Shown piece after piece: positions 53,366 through 62,517 of a stretch of DNA of 64,000 nucleotides (the stretch's first letter is position 1; every line of letters begins with the position of its first letter). The stretch covers positions 310,001-374,000 of the forward strand of contig NZ_SOAV01000008.1 in NCBI RefSeq assembly GCF_004364245.1, in the 5' to 3' direction. Made by a program: the position numbers and the translations under genes. Source of the DNA: Streptomyces sp. BK208. GTDB lineage: Bacteria > Actinomycetota > Actinomycetes > Streptomycetales > Streptomycetaceae. The notes under the pieces were generated by a model. The model had not been told where the DNA came from and did not search any database. It saw only the letters and a program-made list of their open reading frames with translations.

Positions 53366-53917
53366 TCAGAACAACGGCTCGGGCAGCACGCCCTCCAGCG
53401 CCAGCAGCCGCCGCTTGGTGCCCACGCCGCCGCCGAACCCGCCGATGCCGCCGTCGCTCTCCACGACCCGGTGGCACGGCACGACGACCGGCAACGGGTT
53501 GGCGCCCATGGCCATGCCCACCGCCTGCGCGGCGTCCGGCCGGCCCACCCGGCCGGCCAGGTCGCCGTAACCGACGACCCGGCCGAAGGGGACGGCGGTC
53601 AGCTCCCGCAGCACCTGCCGGTTGAAGCCCGAGATCAACGACCAGTCCAGCGGCAGGTCGAAGTCGCGCCTGCCGCCCGCGAAGTACGCCTCCACCTGGC
53701 GTATCGCCTCGGCCAGCAGCGGGGAGCCGGGCGCCTCGACGGGCTCCGTGCCCAGCCGGGACGCGAGCCTCTCGAGTGCCCGGTCGCGCGCGGCGCCGGC
53801 GGCGTGGAACACGACGTTGACCAGGCCCTCGCCGGTCGCGGCCAGCAGCAGCGGACCGATGCCGGTGGTGACGACGGTCCACACGACCTGCTGTCCGTCC
53901 TGCCCGGGGCTGTCCAT
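53366..53917 (-). CDS. ogt: Methylated-DNA-protein-cysteine S-methyltransferase
   Basis: This 183-residue protein carries the alkyl-acceptor motif PVVVPCHRVVESDGG, the helix-turn-helix region FNRQVLRELTAVPFGRVVGYGDLAGRVGRPDAAQAVGMAMGANP and the closing GGFGGGVGTKRRLLALEG. It repairs O6-alkylguanine by transferring the alkyl group irreversibly to the active Cys. The N-terminal domain has the usual beta-rich form. ATG at 53917 gives the standard Ogt length. Confidence 0.93.
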   Translation of the reverse strand: MDSPGQDGQQVVWTVVTTGIGPLLLAATGEGLVNVVFHAAGAARDRALERLASRLGTEPVEAPGSPLLAEAIRQVEAYFAGGRRDFDLPLDWSLISGFNRQVLRELTAVPFGRVVGYGDLAGRVGRPDAAQAVGMAMGANPLPVVVPCHRVVESDGGIGGFGGGVGTKRRLLALEGVLPEPLF

Positions 53918-53961
53918 GCGCCCACAGTACGACCGGCCACTGACAACGCCCGGCTGAGGAC

Positions 53962-54831
53962 CTAGTCCACGGCGTCCCGCACCACGTCGGGCTTGTTGGT
54001 GATGATGCCGTCGACCTCGTACCCGGCGACCAGGCGCGCGGTGGCCGCGTCGTTCACCGTCCAGGCGAGGACCTCCAACGGCCTGCCGTGCGGGCCGGTG
54101 AACGCGTGCACCGCGGACACGTAGCTCATGGAGAGCGAGCTGTACGACGGGTTGATCTGGTCGGCGAACTCCGCGTACGCCGGCAGCTCCGACACGGCCG
54201 GGGTGCCGAGGAAACCGGTCTTGACCGAGGGCTTGAGGTCGTGGACCGTCCGGATGCTGTCGGCGTCGAAACTCTGCACGATCAGCCGTCGCGTCACGTG
54301 CTGCCGGTCGAGCCAGCCCTCGTTGGCGAGGACCTTGAGGGTCTGCAGCTCGATGCCCGGGTAGAGTCCGGGGCTCTTCAGCTCCAGGAGCAGCCTCTGG
54401 TGGTTGTGCTCCAAGCGGTCCACGTACTGCTCCAGCGTCGGCACGCGCGCGCCCGCGTACTCGGGCCCGAACCAGCTCCCCGCGTCCAGCCGGGCGATCT
54501 CCGCGGCGGTGAAGTCCTTCACCTTCCAGGGCGACCGGTCCGGGAAGACCTGCTCCACGTCGGTCGTACGCGCCAGGCTCTCGTCGTGGACGACGACCAG
54601 CTCGCCGTCCCGGGTGCGCTGGACGTCGTTCTCCACCCACCTGATGCCCAGCTCCGCCGCCCGGTCGACGGCGGCCAGCGTGTTCTCGGGTGCGTAACCG
54701 GAAGCTCCCCGGTGGGCGACGACCACCGGCCCGTCGCCGCCGGCCTCGTCGGCCCGGGCGTGCGAGAGGGGAGCCGTGAGGGCGACCCCCAGCAGGGCGG
54801 TGGTCGTGACGGCTACTGCGCGCACGTGCAT
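53962..54831 (-). CDS. Secreted glycerophosphodiester phosphodiesterase
   Basis: This 289-residue protein has a short signal peptide (MHVRAVAVTTTALLGVALTA, cleavage near ARA). The GDPD catalytic elements follow: VVAHRGASGYAPENTL with His-Arg and the first Glu, WVENDVQRTRDGELVVVHDESLART with the metal-binding Glu/Asp and second catalytic His, and LLLELKSP with another Glu ligand. It hydrolyses glycerophosphodiesters to glycerol 3-phosphate and an alcohol outside the membrane, useful for phosphate or lipid scavenging. GAGGAG precedes ATG. The 290 bp upstream holds no recognisable gene. Confidence 0.93.
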   Translation of the reverse strand: MHVRAVAVTTTALLGVALTAPLSHARADEAGGDGPVVVAHRGASGYAPENTLAAVDRAAELGIRWVENDVQRTRDGELVVVHDESLARTTDVEQVFPDRSPWKVKDFTAAEIARLDAGSWFGPEYAGARVPTLEQYVDRLEHNHQRLLLELKSPGLYPGIELQTLKVLANEGWLDRQHVTRRLIVQSFDADSIRTVHDLKPSVKTGFLGTPAVSELPAYAEFADQINPSYSSLSMSYVSAVHAFTGPHGRPLEVLAWTVNDAATARLVAGYEVDGIITNKPDVVRDAVD

Positions 54832-55121
54832 GCGTACTCCTCGCGTCGAACGATCACGGACAGCTTCACTGTGACACCGGAGAGTGCATAAAGAAGGGTG
54901 GCGGAATGGCCACAGGCTGAATGGAGTTGCTCAACTACGCTCACGTGGACGGCACAACTGGGGCGAGGCCGTGATTCTTTGCCGGAGAATCGTTCGACCA
55001 TTCCGGTGGAAGTCATACTCTCTGCCTCGGCCCTGATCGTTCGCGCGGTCCTGGGAGGGGGAGCACATCAGGCGAATCCGGGGCACCTCCGGGGCGTAAG
55101 AAGGCGGAAGGGCAGCCGCAC

Positions 55122-55997
55122 ATGCACAGCACGGTCGACGGATTCAGCTACGGACTCGTCACACCGCTGGTCGCCTACCTCATGGCCTGCCTCGGCGGAG
55201 CCCTCGGCCTCCGCTGCACCGCCCGGGCCATGCTGGTCACCCGCTCCTGGCGGCCCGGCTGGCTCGCCCTCGGGTCGGCGGCGATCGGCTCCGGCATCTG
55301 GACCATGCACTTCGTCGCGATGATGGGCTTCACGATCGAGCACACCCCGATCCGCTACGACTGGCTGATGACCTTCGCCAGCCTGGCCGTCGCGATCGTC
55401 ATGGTCGGCGTCGGGATCTTCATCGTGGGCTACCGGGGGGTGCGCGGAACGGCCCTGTTCACCGGCGGCACCATCACCGGACTGGGCATCGCCTCCATGC
55501 ACTACCTGGGAATGGCCGGGATGCACCTGGACGGGCAGCTGACGTACAACACGTTCACCGTCGGTGTGTCGGTCGTCATAGCCATGGCCGCCGCCACCGC
55601 CGCCCTGTGGGCGGCGGGACAGGTGCGGGGCTTCCTGTGGAGCGTGGGCGCCGCCCTGATCATGGGGCTGGCCGTCACCGGCATGCACTACACGGGCATG
55701 GCCGCCGTCCAGGTCCACCTCACCGGCACGGGTGAGCCCCCCGTCGGCGGATCGCCCGCCGATCTGCTCGCCCCCATGCTGATCGGCCCCCTCGCCTTCC
55801 TCCTCCTCGCCGGCGTCGTCGTCCTGTTCGACCCGCAGATGGTCATGGGGCAGCCCGCCGCCCCCGCCGAGCAGAAGCCGGGCGTCCCCGCCCACACCGG
55901 AGCCCCGCGCACGATCCGCCGCTCGGCGCACCACCCCGCACGCCGCACCCGCCGCCCCCTCGTCCACCGGCGCCCCCGTACCCCGCAGAACCGCTGA
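55122..55997 (+). CDS. MHYT-domain integral membrane sensor protein
   Basis: This 291-residue protein has seven hydrophobic segments and three copies of the MHYT-type motif: IWTMHFVAMMGF, IASMHYLGMAGMHL and VTGMHYTGMAAV. The Met/His/Tyr residues at the outer membrane face are predicted to bind copper and sense gases such as oxygen or nitric oxide. No output domain (GGDEF/EAL) is attached; instead a basic Pro/Arg-rich cytoplasmic tail of about 50 residues follows. It is upstream of uvrB with 40 bp between. Confidence 0.92.
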   Translation: MHSTVDGFSYGLVTPLVAYLMACLGGALGLRCTARAMLVTRSWRPGWLALGSAAIGSGIWTMHFVAMMGFTIEHTPIRYDWLMTFASLAVAIVMVGVGIFIVGYRGVRGTALFTGGTITGLGIASMHYLGMAGMHLDGQLTYNTFTVGVSVVIAMAAATAALWAAGQVRGFLWSVGAALIMGLAVTGMHYTGMAAVQVHLTGTGEPPVGGSPADLLAPMLIGPLAFLLLAGVVVLFDPQMVMGQPAAPAEQKPGVPAHTGAPRTIRRSAHHPARRTRRPLVHRRPRTPQNR

Positions 55998-56037
55998 CCG
56001 GAACCCGTTGTCAGTGCGGGGTCGTACCGTTGAACCC

Positions 56038-58176
56038 ATGCGGCCCGTTTCCCAGATCGAACGCACGGTGGCGCCCTTCGAGGTCGTCAGTCCCTACCAG
56101 CCGAGCGGTGACCAGCCGGCGGCCATCGCCGAGCTGGCCCGGCGCGTCCAGGGCGGTGAGAAGGACGTCGTCCTGCTCGGCGCGACCGGCACCGGCAAGT
56201 CCGCCACCACCGCGTGGATGATCGAGCAGGTCCAGCGCCCCACCCTGGTGATGGCGCCGAACAAGACCCTGGCCGCCCAGCTGGCGAACGAGTTCCGCGA
56301 GCTGCTGCCGAACAACGCCGTCGAGTACTTCGTCTCGTACTACGACTACTACCAGCCCGAGGCCTACGTACCGCAGTCGGACACCTACATCGAGAAGGAC
56401 TCCTCGATCAACGAGGAGGTGGAGCGCCTGCGCCACTCCGCCACGAACTCGCTGCTCACCCGGCGCGACGTCGTCGTGGTCGCCTCCGTCTCCTGCATCT
56501 ACGGCCTCGGCACGCCGCAGGAGTACGTGGACCGCATGGTCCCGCTGCGGGTCGGCGAGGAGCACGACCGGGACGAGCTGCTGCGCCGCTTCGTCGACAT
56601 CCAGTACACGCGCAACGACGTGGCCTTCGCCCGCGGCACCTTCCGGGTGCGCGGCGACACCATCGAGATCTTCCCGGTCTACGAGGAGCTGGCCGTCCGC
56701 ATCGAGATGTTCGGTGACGAGATCGAGGCCCTGTCCACGCTCCACCCGGTCACCGGCGAGATCATCAGCGACGACCAGCAGCTGTACGTCTTCCCGGCCT
56801 CCCACTACGTCGCCGGCCCCGAGCGCCTGGAGCGGGCGGTCAACGACATCGAGAAGGAACTGGCCGAGCGCCTGACCGAGCTGGAGAAGCAGGGCAAGCT
56901 CCTGGAGGCCCAGCGGCTGCGGATGCGTACGACGTACGACATCGAGATGCTCCGCCAGATCGGCTCCTGCTCCGGCGTGGAGAACTACTCGATGCACTTC
57001 GACGGCCGGTCGCCCGGCTCCCCGCCGAACACCCTCCTTGACTACTTCCCGGACGACTTCCTGCTCGTCATCGACGAGTCCCACGTCACGGTGCCGCAGA
57101 TCGGCGCCATGTACGAGGGCGACGCCTCCCGCAAGCGGACCCTGGTCGACCACGGCTTCCGGCTGCCCTCCGCGCTCGACAACCGTCCGCTGAAGTGGGA
57201 GGAGTTCCAGGAGCGCGTCGGCCAGACCGTGTACCTGTCGGCGACCCCGGGCGCCTACGAGCTCTCCCGCTCCGACGGCGCGGTCGAGCAGATCATCCGC
57301 CCCACCGGCCTGGTCGACCCGGAGATCGTCGTCAAGCCCACCGAGGGCCAGATCGACGACCTGGTGCACGAGATCCGCACGCGGACCGAGAAGGACGAGC
57401 GCGTCCTGGTCACCACCCTCACCAAGAAGATGGCCGAGGACCTCACCGACTACTTCGTGGAGCTCGGCATCCAGGTCCGCTACCTGCACAGCGACGTCGA
57501 CACCCTGCGCCGCGTCGAGCTGCTGCGCGAGCTGCGCGCCGGCGAGTACGACGTCCTGGTCGGCATCAACCTGCTGCGCGAGGGCCTCGACCTGCCCGAG
57601 GTGTCCCTGGTGGCCATCCTCGACGCCGACAAGGAGGGCTTCCTGCGCTCGGGCACCTCCCTGATCCAGACCATCGGCCGCGCGGCGCGCAACGTCTCCG
57701 GCCAGGTCCACATGTACGCGGACAGGGTCACGCCGGCGATGGAGAAGGCCATCGACGAGACCAACCGCCGCCGCGAGAAGCAGATCGCGTACAACACGGC
57801 GAACGGCATCGATCCCCAGCCGCTCCGCAAGAAGATCAACGACATCGTCGCCCAGATCGCCCGCGAGGACGTCGACACCGAGCAGCTCCTCGGCTCGGGC
57901 TACCGCCAGGTCAAGGAGGGCAAGGGCGCCAAGGCCCCGGTGCCCGCGCTGGGCGGCAAGGCCGCGGGCGGGACCAAGGCGGCCAAGGGCCGGGCCAAGG
58001 AGACGGCCGTGACCGACCGGCCGGCGGCGGAGCTCGCCGAGCAGATCGAGGACCTCACCACCCGGATGCGGGCGGCCGCGGCCGACCTCCAGTTCGAGAT
58101 CGCGGCGAGGCTGCGCGACGAGGTCTCCGAGATGAAGAAGGAGCTGCGCCAGATGAAGGAGGCGGGCCTGGCCTGA
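56038..58176 (+). CDS. uvrB: UvrABC excision nuclease subunit B
   Basis: This 712-residue protein is full-length UvrB: Walker A GATGTGKS at residues 48-55, the DNA-inserting beta-hairpin region YYDYYQPEAYVPQSDTYIEKD, LLVIDESHV (DExx box), TPGAYE, RPTGLVDPE, and helicase motifs VLVGINLLREGLDLPEVSLVAI and QTIGRAARN. The C-terminal UVR domain (about 670-705) ends with LRQMKEAGL and binds UvrC. It loads onto damaged DNA with UvrA and recruits UvrC. ATG at 56038 matches the family start. Confidence 0.97.
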   Translation: MRPVSQIERTVAPFEVVSPYQPSGDQPAAIAELARRVQGGEKDVVLLGATGTGKSATTAWMIEQVQRPTLVMAPNKTLAAQLANEFRELLPNNAVEYFVSYYDYYQPEAYVPQSDTYIEKDSSINEEVERLRHSATNSLLTRRDVVVVASVSCIYGLGTPQEYVDRMVPLRVGEEHDRDELLRRFVDIQYTRNDVAFARGTFRVRGDTIEIFPVYEELAVRIEMFGDEIEALSTLHPVTGEIISDDQQLYVFPASHYVAGPERLERAVNDIEKELAERLTELEKQGKLLEAQRLRMRTTYDIEMLRQIGSCSGVENYSMHFDGRSPGSPPNTLLDYFPDDFLLVIDESHVTVPQIGAMYEGDASRKRTLVDHGFRLPSALDNRPLKWEEFQERVGQTVYLSATPGAYELSRSDGAVEQIIRPTGLVDPEIVVKPTEGQIDDLVHEIRTRTEKDERVLVTTLTKKMAEDLTDYFVELGIQVRYLHSDVDTLRRVELLRELRAGEYDVLVGINLLREGLDLPEVSLVAILDADKEGFLRSGTSLIQTIGRAARNVSGQVHMYADRVTPAMEKAIDETNRRREKQIAYNTANGIDPQPLRKKINDIVAQIAREDVDTEQLLGSGYRQVKEGKGAKAPVPALGGKAAGGTKAAKGRAKETAVTDRPAAELAEQIEDLTTRMRAAAADLQFEIAARLRDEVSEMKKELRQMKEAGLA

Positions 58177-58317
58177 CGGCCCGTCCGAGCAGCCCACTGT
58201 GTTGCAAGACCGACACAAAGCGCGGACCGGGGTGGGGCGCTGTCAGTGCCCCTGCGTAGGGTTCTGGTCAACCGCGAGTACGCGGCAACAGGGGACAGTT
58301 CGAGAGGGGATCAGCGC

Positions 58318-58896
58318 GTGACCGTCAACATGACCAAGGGTCAGGCCATCAGTCTGCAGAAGAGCGACGGCGGCAGCCTGACGTCGGTGCGCATGGGTCT
58401 CGGCTGGCAGGCGGCTCCCCGGCGCGGCCTCTTCGGCTCGCGCACCCGGGAGATCGACCTGGACGCCTCCGCGGTCCTCTTCGCGGACAAGCAGCCGGTC
58501 GACGTCGTCTTCTTCCGCCACCTGGTGAGCGACGACGGCTCGGTGCGCCACACCGGGGACAACCTCGTCGGCGGTGTCGGCCAGGGCGGCGACGACGAGG
58601 CGATCCTGGTCGACCTCCAGCGCGTTCCGGTCCACATCGACCAGATCGTCTTCACGGTCAACTCCTTCACCGGCCAGACCTTCCAGGAAGTGCAGAACGC
58701 CTTCTGCCGCCTGGTCGACGAGACCAACGGCCAGGAGCTGGCCCGCTACACGCTGGCCGGCGGCGGGGCCTTCACGGCCCAGATCATGGCCAAGGTGAAC
58801 CGTGCGGGCCAGGGCTGGGCGATGACCGCCATCGGCACCCCGGCCAACGGCCGCACCTTCCAGGACCTGATGCCGGCGATCCTGCCGGTCCTGTAG
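58318..58896 (+). CDS. TerD-family stress protein
   Basis: This 192-residue protein is a TerD domain: MTKGQAISLQKSDGGSLTSVRMGLGWQ, IDLDASAVLFADKQPVDVVFFRHL, GDNLVGGVGQGGDDEAILVDLQRVP, IVFTVNSFTGQTF and ELARYTLAGGGAFTAQIMAKVNR, which include the acidic calcium-binding sites. TerD proteins bind Ca2+ and take part in tellurite and phage/stress responses. GTG at 58318 has GAGGGG upstream, and a TAGGGT hexamer at 58257-58262 may be a -10 element. A hairpin and 208 bp separate it from the TerD fusion gene. Confidence 0.94.
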   Translation: MTVNMTKGQAISLQKSDGGSLTSVRMGLGWQAAPRRGLFGSRTREIDLDASAVLFADKQPVDVVFFRHLVSDDGSVRHTGDNLVGGVGQGGDDEAILVDLQRVPVHIDQIVFTVNSFTGQTFQEVQNAFCRLVDETNGQELARYTLAGGGAFTAQIMAKVNRAGQGWAMTAIGTPANGRTFQDLMPAILPVL

Positions 58897-58938
58897 CAGC
58901 CGATCCGCGGGATGCCGGGCGCGGCGGTCCGGCCCGTA

Positions 58939-58968
58939 GCGGCCCGGGCCGCAGCAGCCCCGGGCCGC
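58939..58968 (+). terminator. Hairpin after terD-like gene
   Basis: GCGGCCCGGG (58939-58948) pairs with CCCGGGCCGC (58959-58968) around 10 nt, 43 nt after the TerD stop. Confidence 0.6.
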
Positions 58969-59103
58969 AGTGGTCCGGTCCGCGGCGGGCTCCGTCCGCC
59001 GGGTCCGGTCCGCCGTGGTCCGCCCGCAGCATTCCGGCACCGACCGGCCGGGCCCGCACGACGCCTCGCGGGTGACGCACGAACGACACAGGGGGAGAAG
59101 GCG

Positions 59104-61119
59104 ATGACGGCCGAGCTGACGCGGGGACAGAACCACCCGCTTCCCGGGGCTCGTCTCGAGATCCGGGTCTCGGCCGGCACGCCGGTCGTGGCCGGTGCGA
59201 CACTCGGCGACGAGAACGGCACCATCCACGGCGTCGAATGGGTGGCCCACCCGGGCGCACCCACTCAGCCGGGCCTGGAGGTCTCCCGTCAGGCCGCCGC
59301 CGACCACCGCCTCGCGGTGGACCTGGACGCCGTGCCGGACGCCGTGCACCGCGTCAGCGTGCTGCTCGCCCTGCCCGCCGGCGGAAGGGGGCCGGTCCGG
59401 TTCGGTGCCGTCGCCGCCCCCTTCGTCGCCGTCACCGGCCTCGACGGCGACGAGGTCGCCAGCTACACCATCACCGGCCTGGAGGCCGAGTCCGCCGTCG
59501 TCGCCCTGGAGCTGTACCGGCGACAGGGCGCCTGGAAGGTCCGGGCCGTCGGCCAGGGCTACGCGGGCGGCCTCGCCGAGCTGTTCGCGGACCAGAGACT
59601 GGCCCAGGCCCACCAGCTCGCGGGGAGCATCCAGGAGGCGGTGGCGGACGGGGTGGCCCGAGCGGTACCGGCCCCTCCCGCCGCCACCCCGGCGCACGGT
59701 CCTGAGCACGGCGCCGCACCCGGCGCCGGCCACGGTGGCTCCCTGCCGCCGACGTCTCCGTACGACCCCCAGGGCGTGACCGCCCCCGGCCCGCAGACCT
59801 CCGGGGTGCCGGGACAGCACGGGGCGCAGCAGCCGTACCCGGACGGCCCGGGGGAGCCCGCCACCGCCGGCCGGCCGGCCGGGTCCGCGGCGGGCGGCCC
59901 GATCGACTACAGCCATCCCCGCCGGCAGAACGGGGCGCCGCCCCCGCCTCCGCCGACCGCGCCCCCGGCCGAGCCCGGCCGGCCCGCTCAGCCCGTCGCG
60001 GGTGACGCCACCGGCTGGTCCATGGAGGAGCGGCTCTACAACCAGGTGTGGGGCATGTTCGAGGACCTGGCCCGCACCGCGGCCGCCTACCGCAGCGCCG
60101 TCGACTTCGCCGACTCCCGCATGGAGAAGGAACTCGACCAGGCGCTGTCCGACCCCCGCAGCCGGATCGGCGGCCAGGGGGACGCCGCCCGGGAAGCGGC
60201 GCGGGCCCGGCACGGCCTGCTGGTGTCGCAGGCCAGGGAGGTCCTGGACCGGGACGTCGCCCAGCTCGTCGCGGAGGCTGAGGTGGTCGAGCCCGCCCTG
60301 CCTGCGGCGTTCGCGCGCTGGGACAACCCCGTCTGGCACGCCTACCGCGTCCCCATGGAGATACCGATGGCCCTGCGGCTGGGCGATCTCCATCTGCCCG
60401 AGGCCGACCGCGTACGCGTCCCGATGCTGATCCGGCTGCCGCTCGAACGCGGCCTGTGGATCGACAGCGGGCGCTCCTCCTCGATCGACGGCGCCTTCGC
60501 CGACTCCCACGAGATGCGGCGCCTGGGCCTGGAGACGGCCGTCGCCCACGCGGCCCGGCTGCTCGCCGTCTACCCGGCGGGCGAGTTCACCGTGCACGTC
60601 ATCGATCCCGCCGGATCCGGTGCGCAGGCACTGGCGCCCCTGGTGCAGAGCGGGGTGCTCGCCGCACCGCCCGCCCAGGGCGCCGCGGGGACGGCGGACG
60701 TGCTCGCGCGGCTCACCCAGCGCGTCGACCTGGTGCAGATGGCGTTGCGCGGCGGCGCTCCCGACGCACTGCCGCCCGGTCTCGACGCCTCGCAGCAGCT
60801 GCTGATCGTCAACGACTTCCCGCACGGCTTCGACGACCGCGCGGTCAACCAGTTGCGCTACCTCGCCGACGAGGGGCCCGCCGTCGGCGTCCACCTGATG
60901 ATGGTCGCCGACCGCGAGGAGTCCGCCGGGTTCGGGCCGCTGCTCGACCCGCTGTGGCGCTCGCTGCTGCGGCTGACGCCGGTGGCCGACGACCACCTCG
61001 CCGACCCGTGGGTCGGGCATGCCTGGACGTACGAGCCACCGGTCGTGCCGCCCGGCAGCCAGGTGCTCCGGCAGGTGCTGGACCAGGTCGTCGCCGCCCG
61101 TCGTTCATGGGACCGGTGA
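59104..61119 (+). CDS. TerD-domain / degenerate FtsK-like fusion protein
   Basis: This 671-residue protein has an N-terminal TerD-like domain (about 1-180: MTAELTRGQNHPLPG, VASYTITGLEAESAVVALELYRRQGAWKVRAVGQGY), a Pro/Gly/Ala-rich linker (about 190-300), a helical segment with SMEERLYNQVWGMFEDLARTAAAY, and a C-terminal region that follows the outline of an FtsK/SpoIIIE-type ATPase (LLIVNDFPHGFDDRAVNQLRYLADEG in the Walker B region and VHLMMVADRE). The usual Walker A is missing; the corresponding place reads RLPLERGLWIDSGRSSSIDG. The protein is likely a non-ATPase scaffold in the Ter stress system. It lies behind terD and before terC. Confidence 0.83.
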   Translation: MTAELTRGQNHPLPGARLEIRVSAGTPVVAGATLGDENGTIHGVEWVAHPGAPTQPGLEVSRQAAADHRLAVDLDAVPDAVHRVSVLLALPAGGRGPVRFGAVAAPFVAVTGLDGDEVASYTITGLEAESAVVALELYRRQGAWKVRAVGQGYAGGLAELFADQRLAQAHQLAGSIQEAVADGVARAVPAPPAATPAHGPEHGAAPGAGHGGSLPPTSPYDPQGVTAPGPQTSGVPGQHGAQQPYPDGPGEPATAGRPAGSAAGGPIDYSHPRRQNGAPPPPPPTAPPAEPGRPAQPVAGDATGWSMEERLYNQVWGMFEDLARTAAAYRSAVDFADSRMEKELDQALSDPRSRIGGQGDAAREAARARHGLLVSQAREVLDRDVAQLVAEAEVVEPALPAAFARWDNPVWHAYRVPMEIPMALRLGDLHLPEADRVRVPMLIRLPLERGLWIDSGRSSSIDGAFADSHEMRRLGLETAVAHAARLLAVYPAGEFTVHVIDPAGSGAQALAPLVQSGVLAAPPAQGAAGTADVLARLTQRVDLVQMALRGGAPDALPPGLDASQQLLIVNDFPHGFDDRAVNQLRYLADEGPAVGVHLMMVADREESAGFGPLLDPLWRSLLRLTPVADDHLADPWVGHAWTYEPPVVPPGSQVLRQVLDQVVAARRSWDR

Positions 61120-61160
61120 CCGCCTCCGAGCTGGGCTTTTGAGCTTAATTTGCAAATCTC

Positions 61161-61190
61161 TTTACCTTCCCTTGGGGATTGGGGTACTGT
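61161..61190 (+). promoter_or_regulatory. Probable promoter of the riboswitch-terC transcript
   Basis: TTTACC (61161-61166) and TACTGT (61185-61190) are 18 nt apart. Transcription would start near 61197, exactly at the beginning of the riboswitch P1 stem. Confidence 0.55.
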
Positions 61191-61196
61191 CTTCCG

Positions 61197-61322
61197 TACG
61201 GAGGGGAGTACTCCCTGTCTGTGCGGCGTACCCGTCAATACGGATCAGGCCAGATCCCGGGGCGTCGGCCCGTGGTCCGAGCGCGTCACGCGTCCCGGAC
61301 CGGGGTGGAAGAGACCTCCGGC
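61197..61322 (+). ncRNA. yybP-ykoY (manganese-sensing) riboswitch upstream of terC
   Basis: The conserved internal-loop sequence GGGGAGTA lies at 61203-61210 next to the P1 strand CGGAGG (61199-61204), which pairs with CCTCCG (61315-61320). A CCCGTCAATACGG segment (61231-61242) and a long GC-rich hairpin between them complete the expected architecture. yybP-ykoY aptamers bind Mn2+ and commonly precede terC or other metal exporter genes. The 3' end lies about 47 nt before the terC start, so control could act on translation or on termination. Basis is the motif and the gene behind it. Confidence 0.8.
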
Positions 61323-61368
61323 AGCGACGACGCTGACATCTGCCGTGTGACGTACTGCCGGAGGCGCA

Positions 61369-62370
61369 GTGGAAGTTTCCGTGACCCTGTGGGTCCTGAC
61401 CATCGTGGGCCTTGCCGCCCTCATCGCGGTCGATTTCTTCATCGGCCGCAAGCCGCACGACGTATCGATCAAGGAAGCCGGCATCTGGACCGGCGTATGG
61501 ATCGCCCTGGCGGGCCTCTTCGGGCTCGGCCTGCTCCTCTTCGGGGGCGGTGAGCCGGCCGGCGAGTTCTTCGCGGGCTTCATCACCGAGAAGTCGCTGA
61601 GCGTGGACAACCTCTTCGTCTTCGTCCTGATCATGGCGAAGTTCGCGGTGCCCTCGCAGTATCAGCAGCGGGTCCTGCTCATCGGTGTCCTCATAGCCCT
61701 GGTCCTCAGGGCCGTCTTCATCGCCGCGGGTGCCGCGATCCTCGCCAGCTTCGCCTGGGTCTTCTACATCTTCGGCGCGTTCCTCATCTACACCGCCTGG
61801 AAGCTCATCCAGGAGGCCCGGGCCGACGAGGACGACGAGGAGTTCGAGGAGAACAAGCTCCTCAAGGCCGCCGAACGCCGCTTCGGCGTCGCCGACCGAT
61901 ACCACGGCACCAAGCTGTGGATCGAGGAGAACGGCAAGCGGATCATGACCCCGATGCTGGTCGTGATGCTCGCGATCGGCACCACCGACGTGCTCTTCGC
62001 GCTCGACTCCATCCCGGCGATCTTCGGTCTGACGCAGGACCCGTACATCGTGTTCACGGCCAACGCGTTCGCCCTCATGGGGCTGCGCCAGCTCTACTTC
62101 CTCATCGGGGGTCTGCTGAAGAAGCTGGTGCACCTGTCCTACGGCCTGTCCGTGATCCTGGGCTTCATCGGCGTCAAGCTGGTGCTGCACGCCCTGCACG
62201 AGTCCGGCGTCCATGTGCCCGAGATCAGCATTCCGGTCTCGCTCGGCGTGATCTGCTCGGTCCTGATCGTCACCACGATCACCAGCCTGCGCGCTTCCAA
62301 GAAGCAGGCGGAGGCGGAAAGGGCGGCCGCGGAGAGCGGCGACACGTCGAAGGACAGCGTCGAGGCCTGA
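61369..62370 (+). CDS. TerC-family integral membrane protein (probable Mn2+ exporter/metalation factor)
   Basis: This 333-residue protein has eight or nine transmembrane segments with the TerC signatures VDFFIGRK, EFFAGFITEKSLSVDNLFVFVLIMAKF, and AIGTTDVLFALDSIPAIFGLTQDPYIVFTANAFALMGLRQLYFL. The acidic residues in the helices (ITEKSLSVDN, TTDVLFALDS) are those used for metal binding. TerC proteins export manganese and help load exoenzymes with it. GTG at 61369 has GGAGG 5 nt upstream; a second GTG at 61381 would be further away. A riboswitch precedes it and a strong terminator follows. Confidence 0.95.
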   Translation: MEVSVTLWVLTIVGLAALIAVDFFIGRKPHDVSIKEAGIWTGVWIALAGLFGLGLLLFGGGEPAGEFFAGFITEKSLSVDNLFVFVLIMAKFAVPSQYQQRVLLIGVLIALVLRAVFIAAGAAILASFAWVFYIFGAFLIYTAWKLIQEARADEDDEEFEENKLLKAAERRFGVADRYHGTKLWIEENGKRIMTPMLVVMLAIGTTDVLFALDSIPAIFGLTQDPYIVFTANAFALMGLRQLYFLIGGLLKKLVHLSYGLSVILGFIGVKLVLHALHESGVHVPEISIPVSLGVICSVLIVTTITSLRASKKQAEAERAAAESGDTSKDSVEA

Positions 62371-62381
62371 TCCACCCGGCC

Positions 62382-62420
62382 CGGGAGCGGCGGACGGCAC
62401 GGAGCCGTCCGCCGCTCCCG
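62382..62420 (+). terminator. Strong terminator after terC
   Basis: A 17-bp perfect stem (62382-62398 with 62404-62420) closes on a 5-nt loop ACGGA, 12 nt after the terC stop codon. Confidence 0.8.
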
Positions 62421-62517
62421 CGCCTCTCCGCGCTCCCGCCGTGCTCGCCGTGTTTCCCGGGCGGGAGGCCCGTGAGCCCGGCGTGCGGGCCCGGTCGCCC
62501 TCTGCGACGATCGCCGC

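Noticed and set aside
58243..61020. Minus-strand open frame of 925 residues over the TerD genes
   Set aside because: Antisense shadow of two well-supported plus-strand genes, without recognisable domains.
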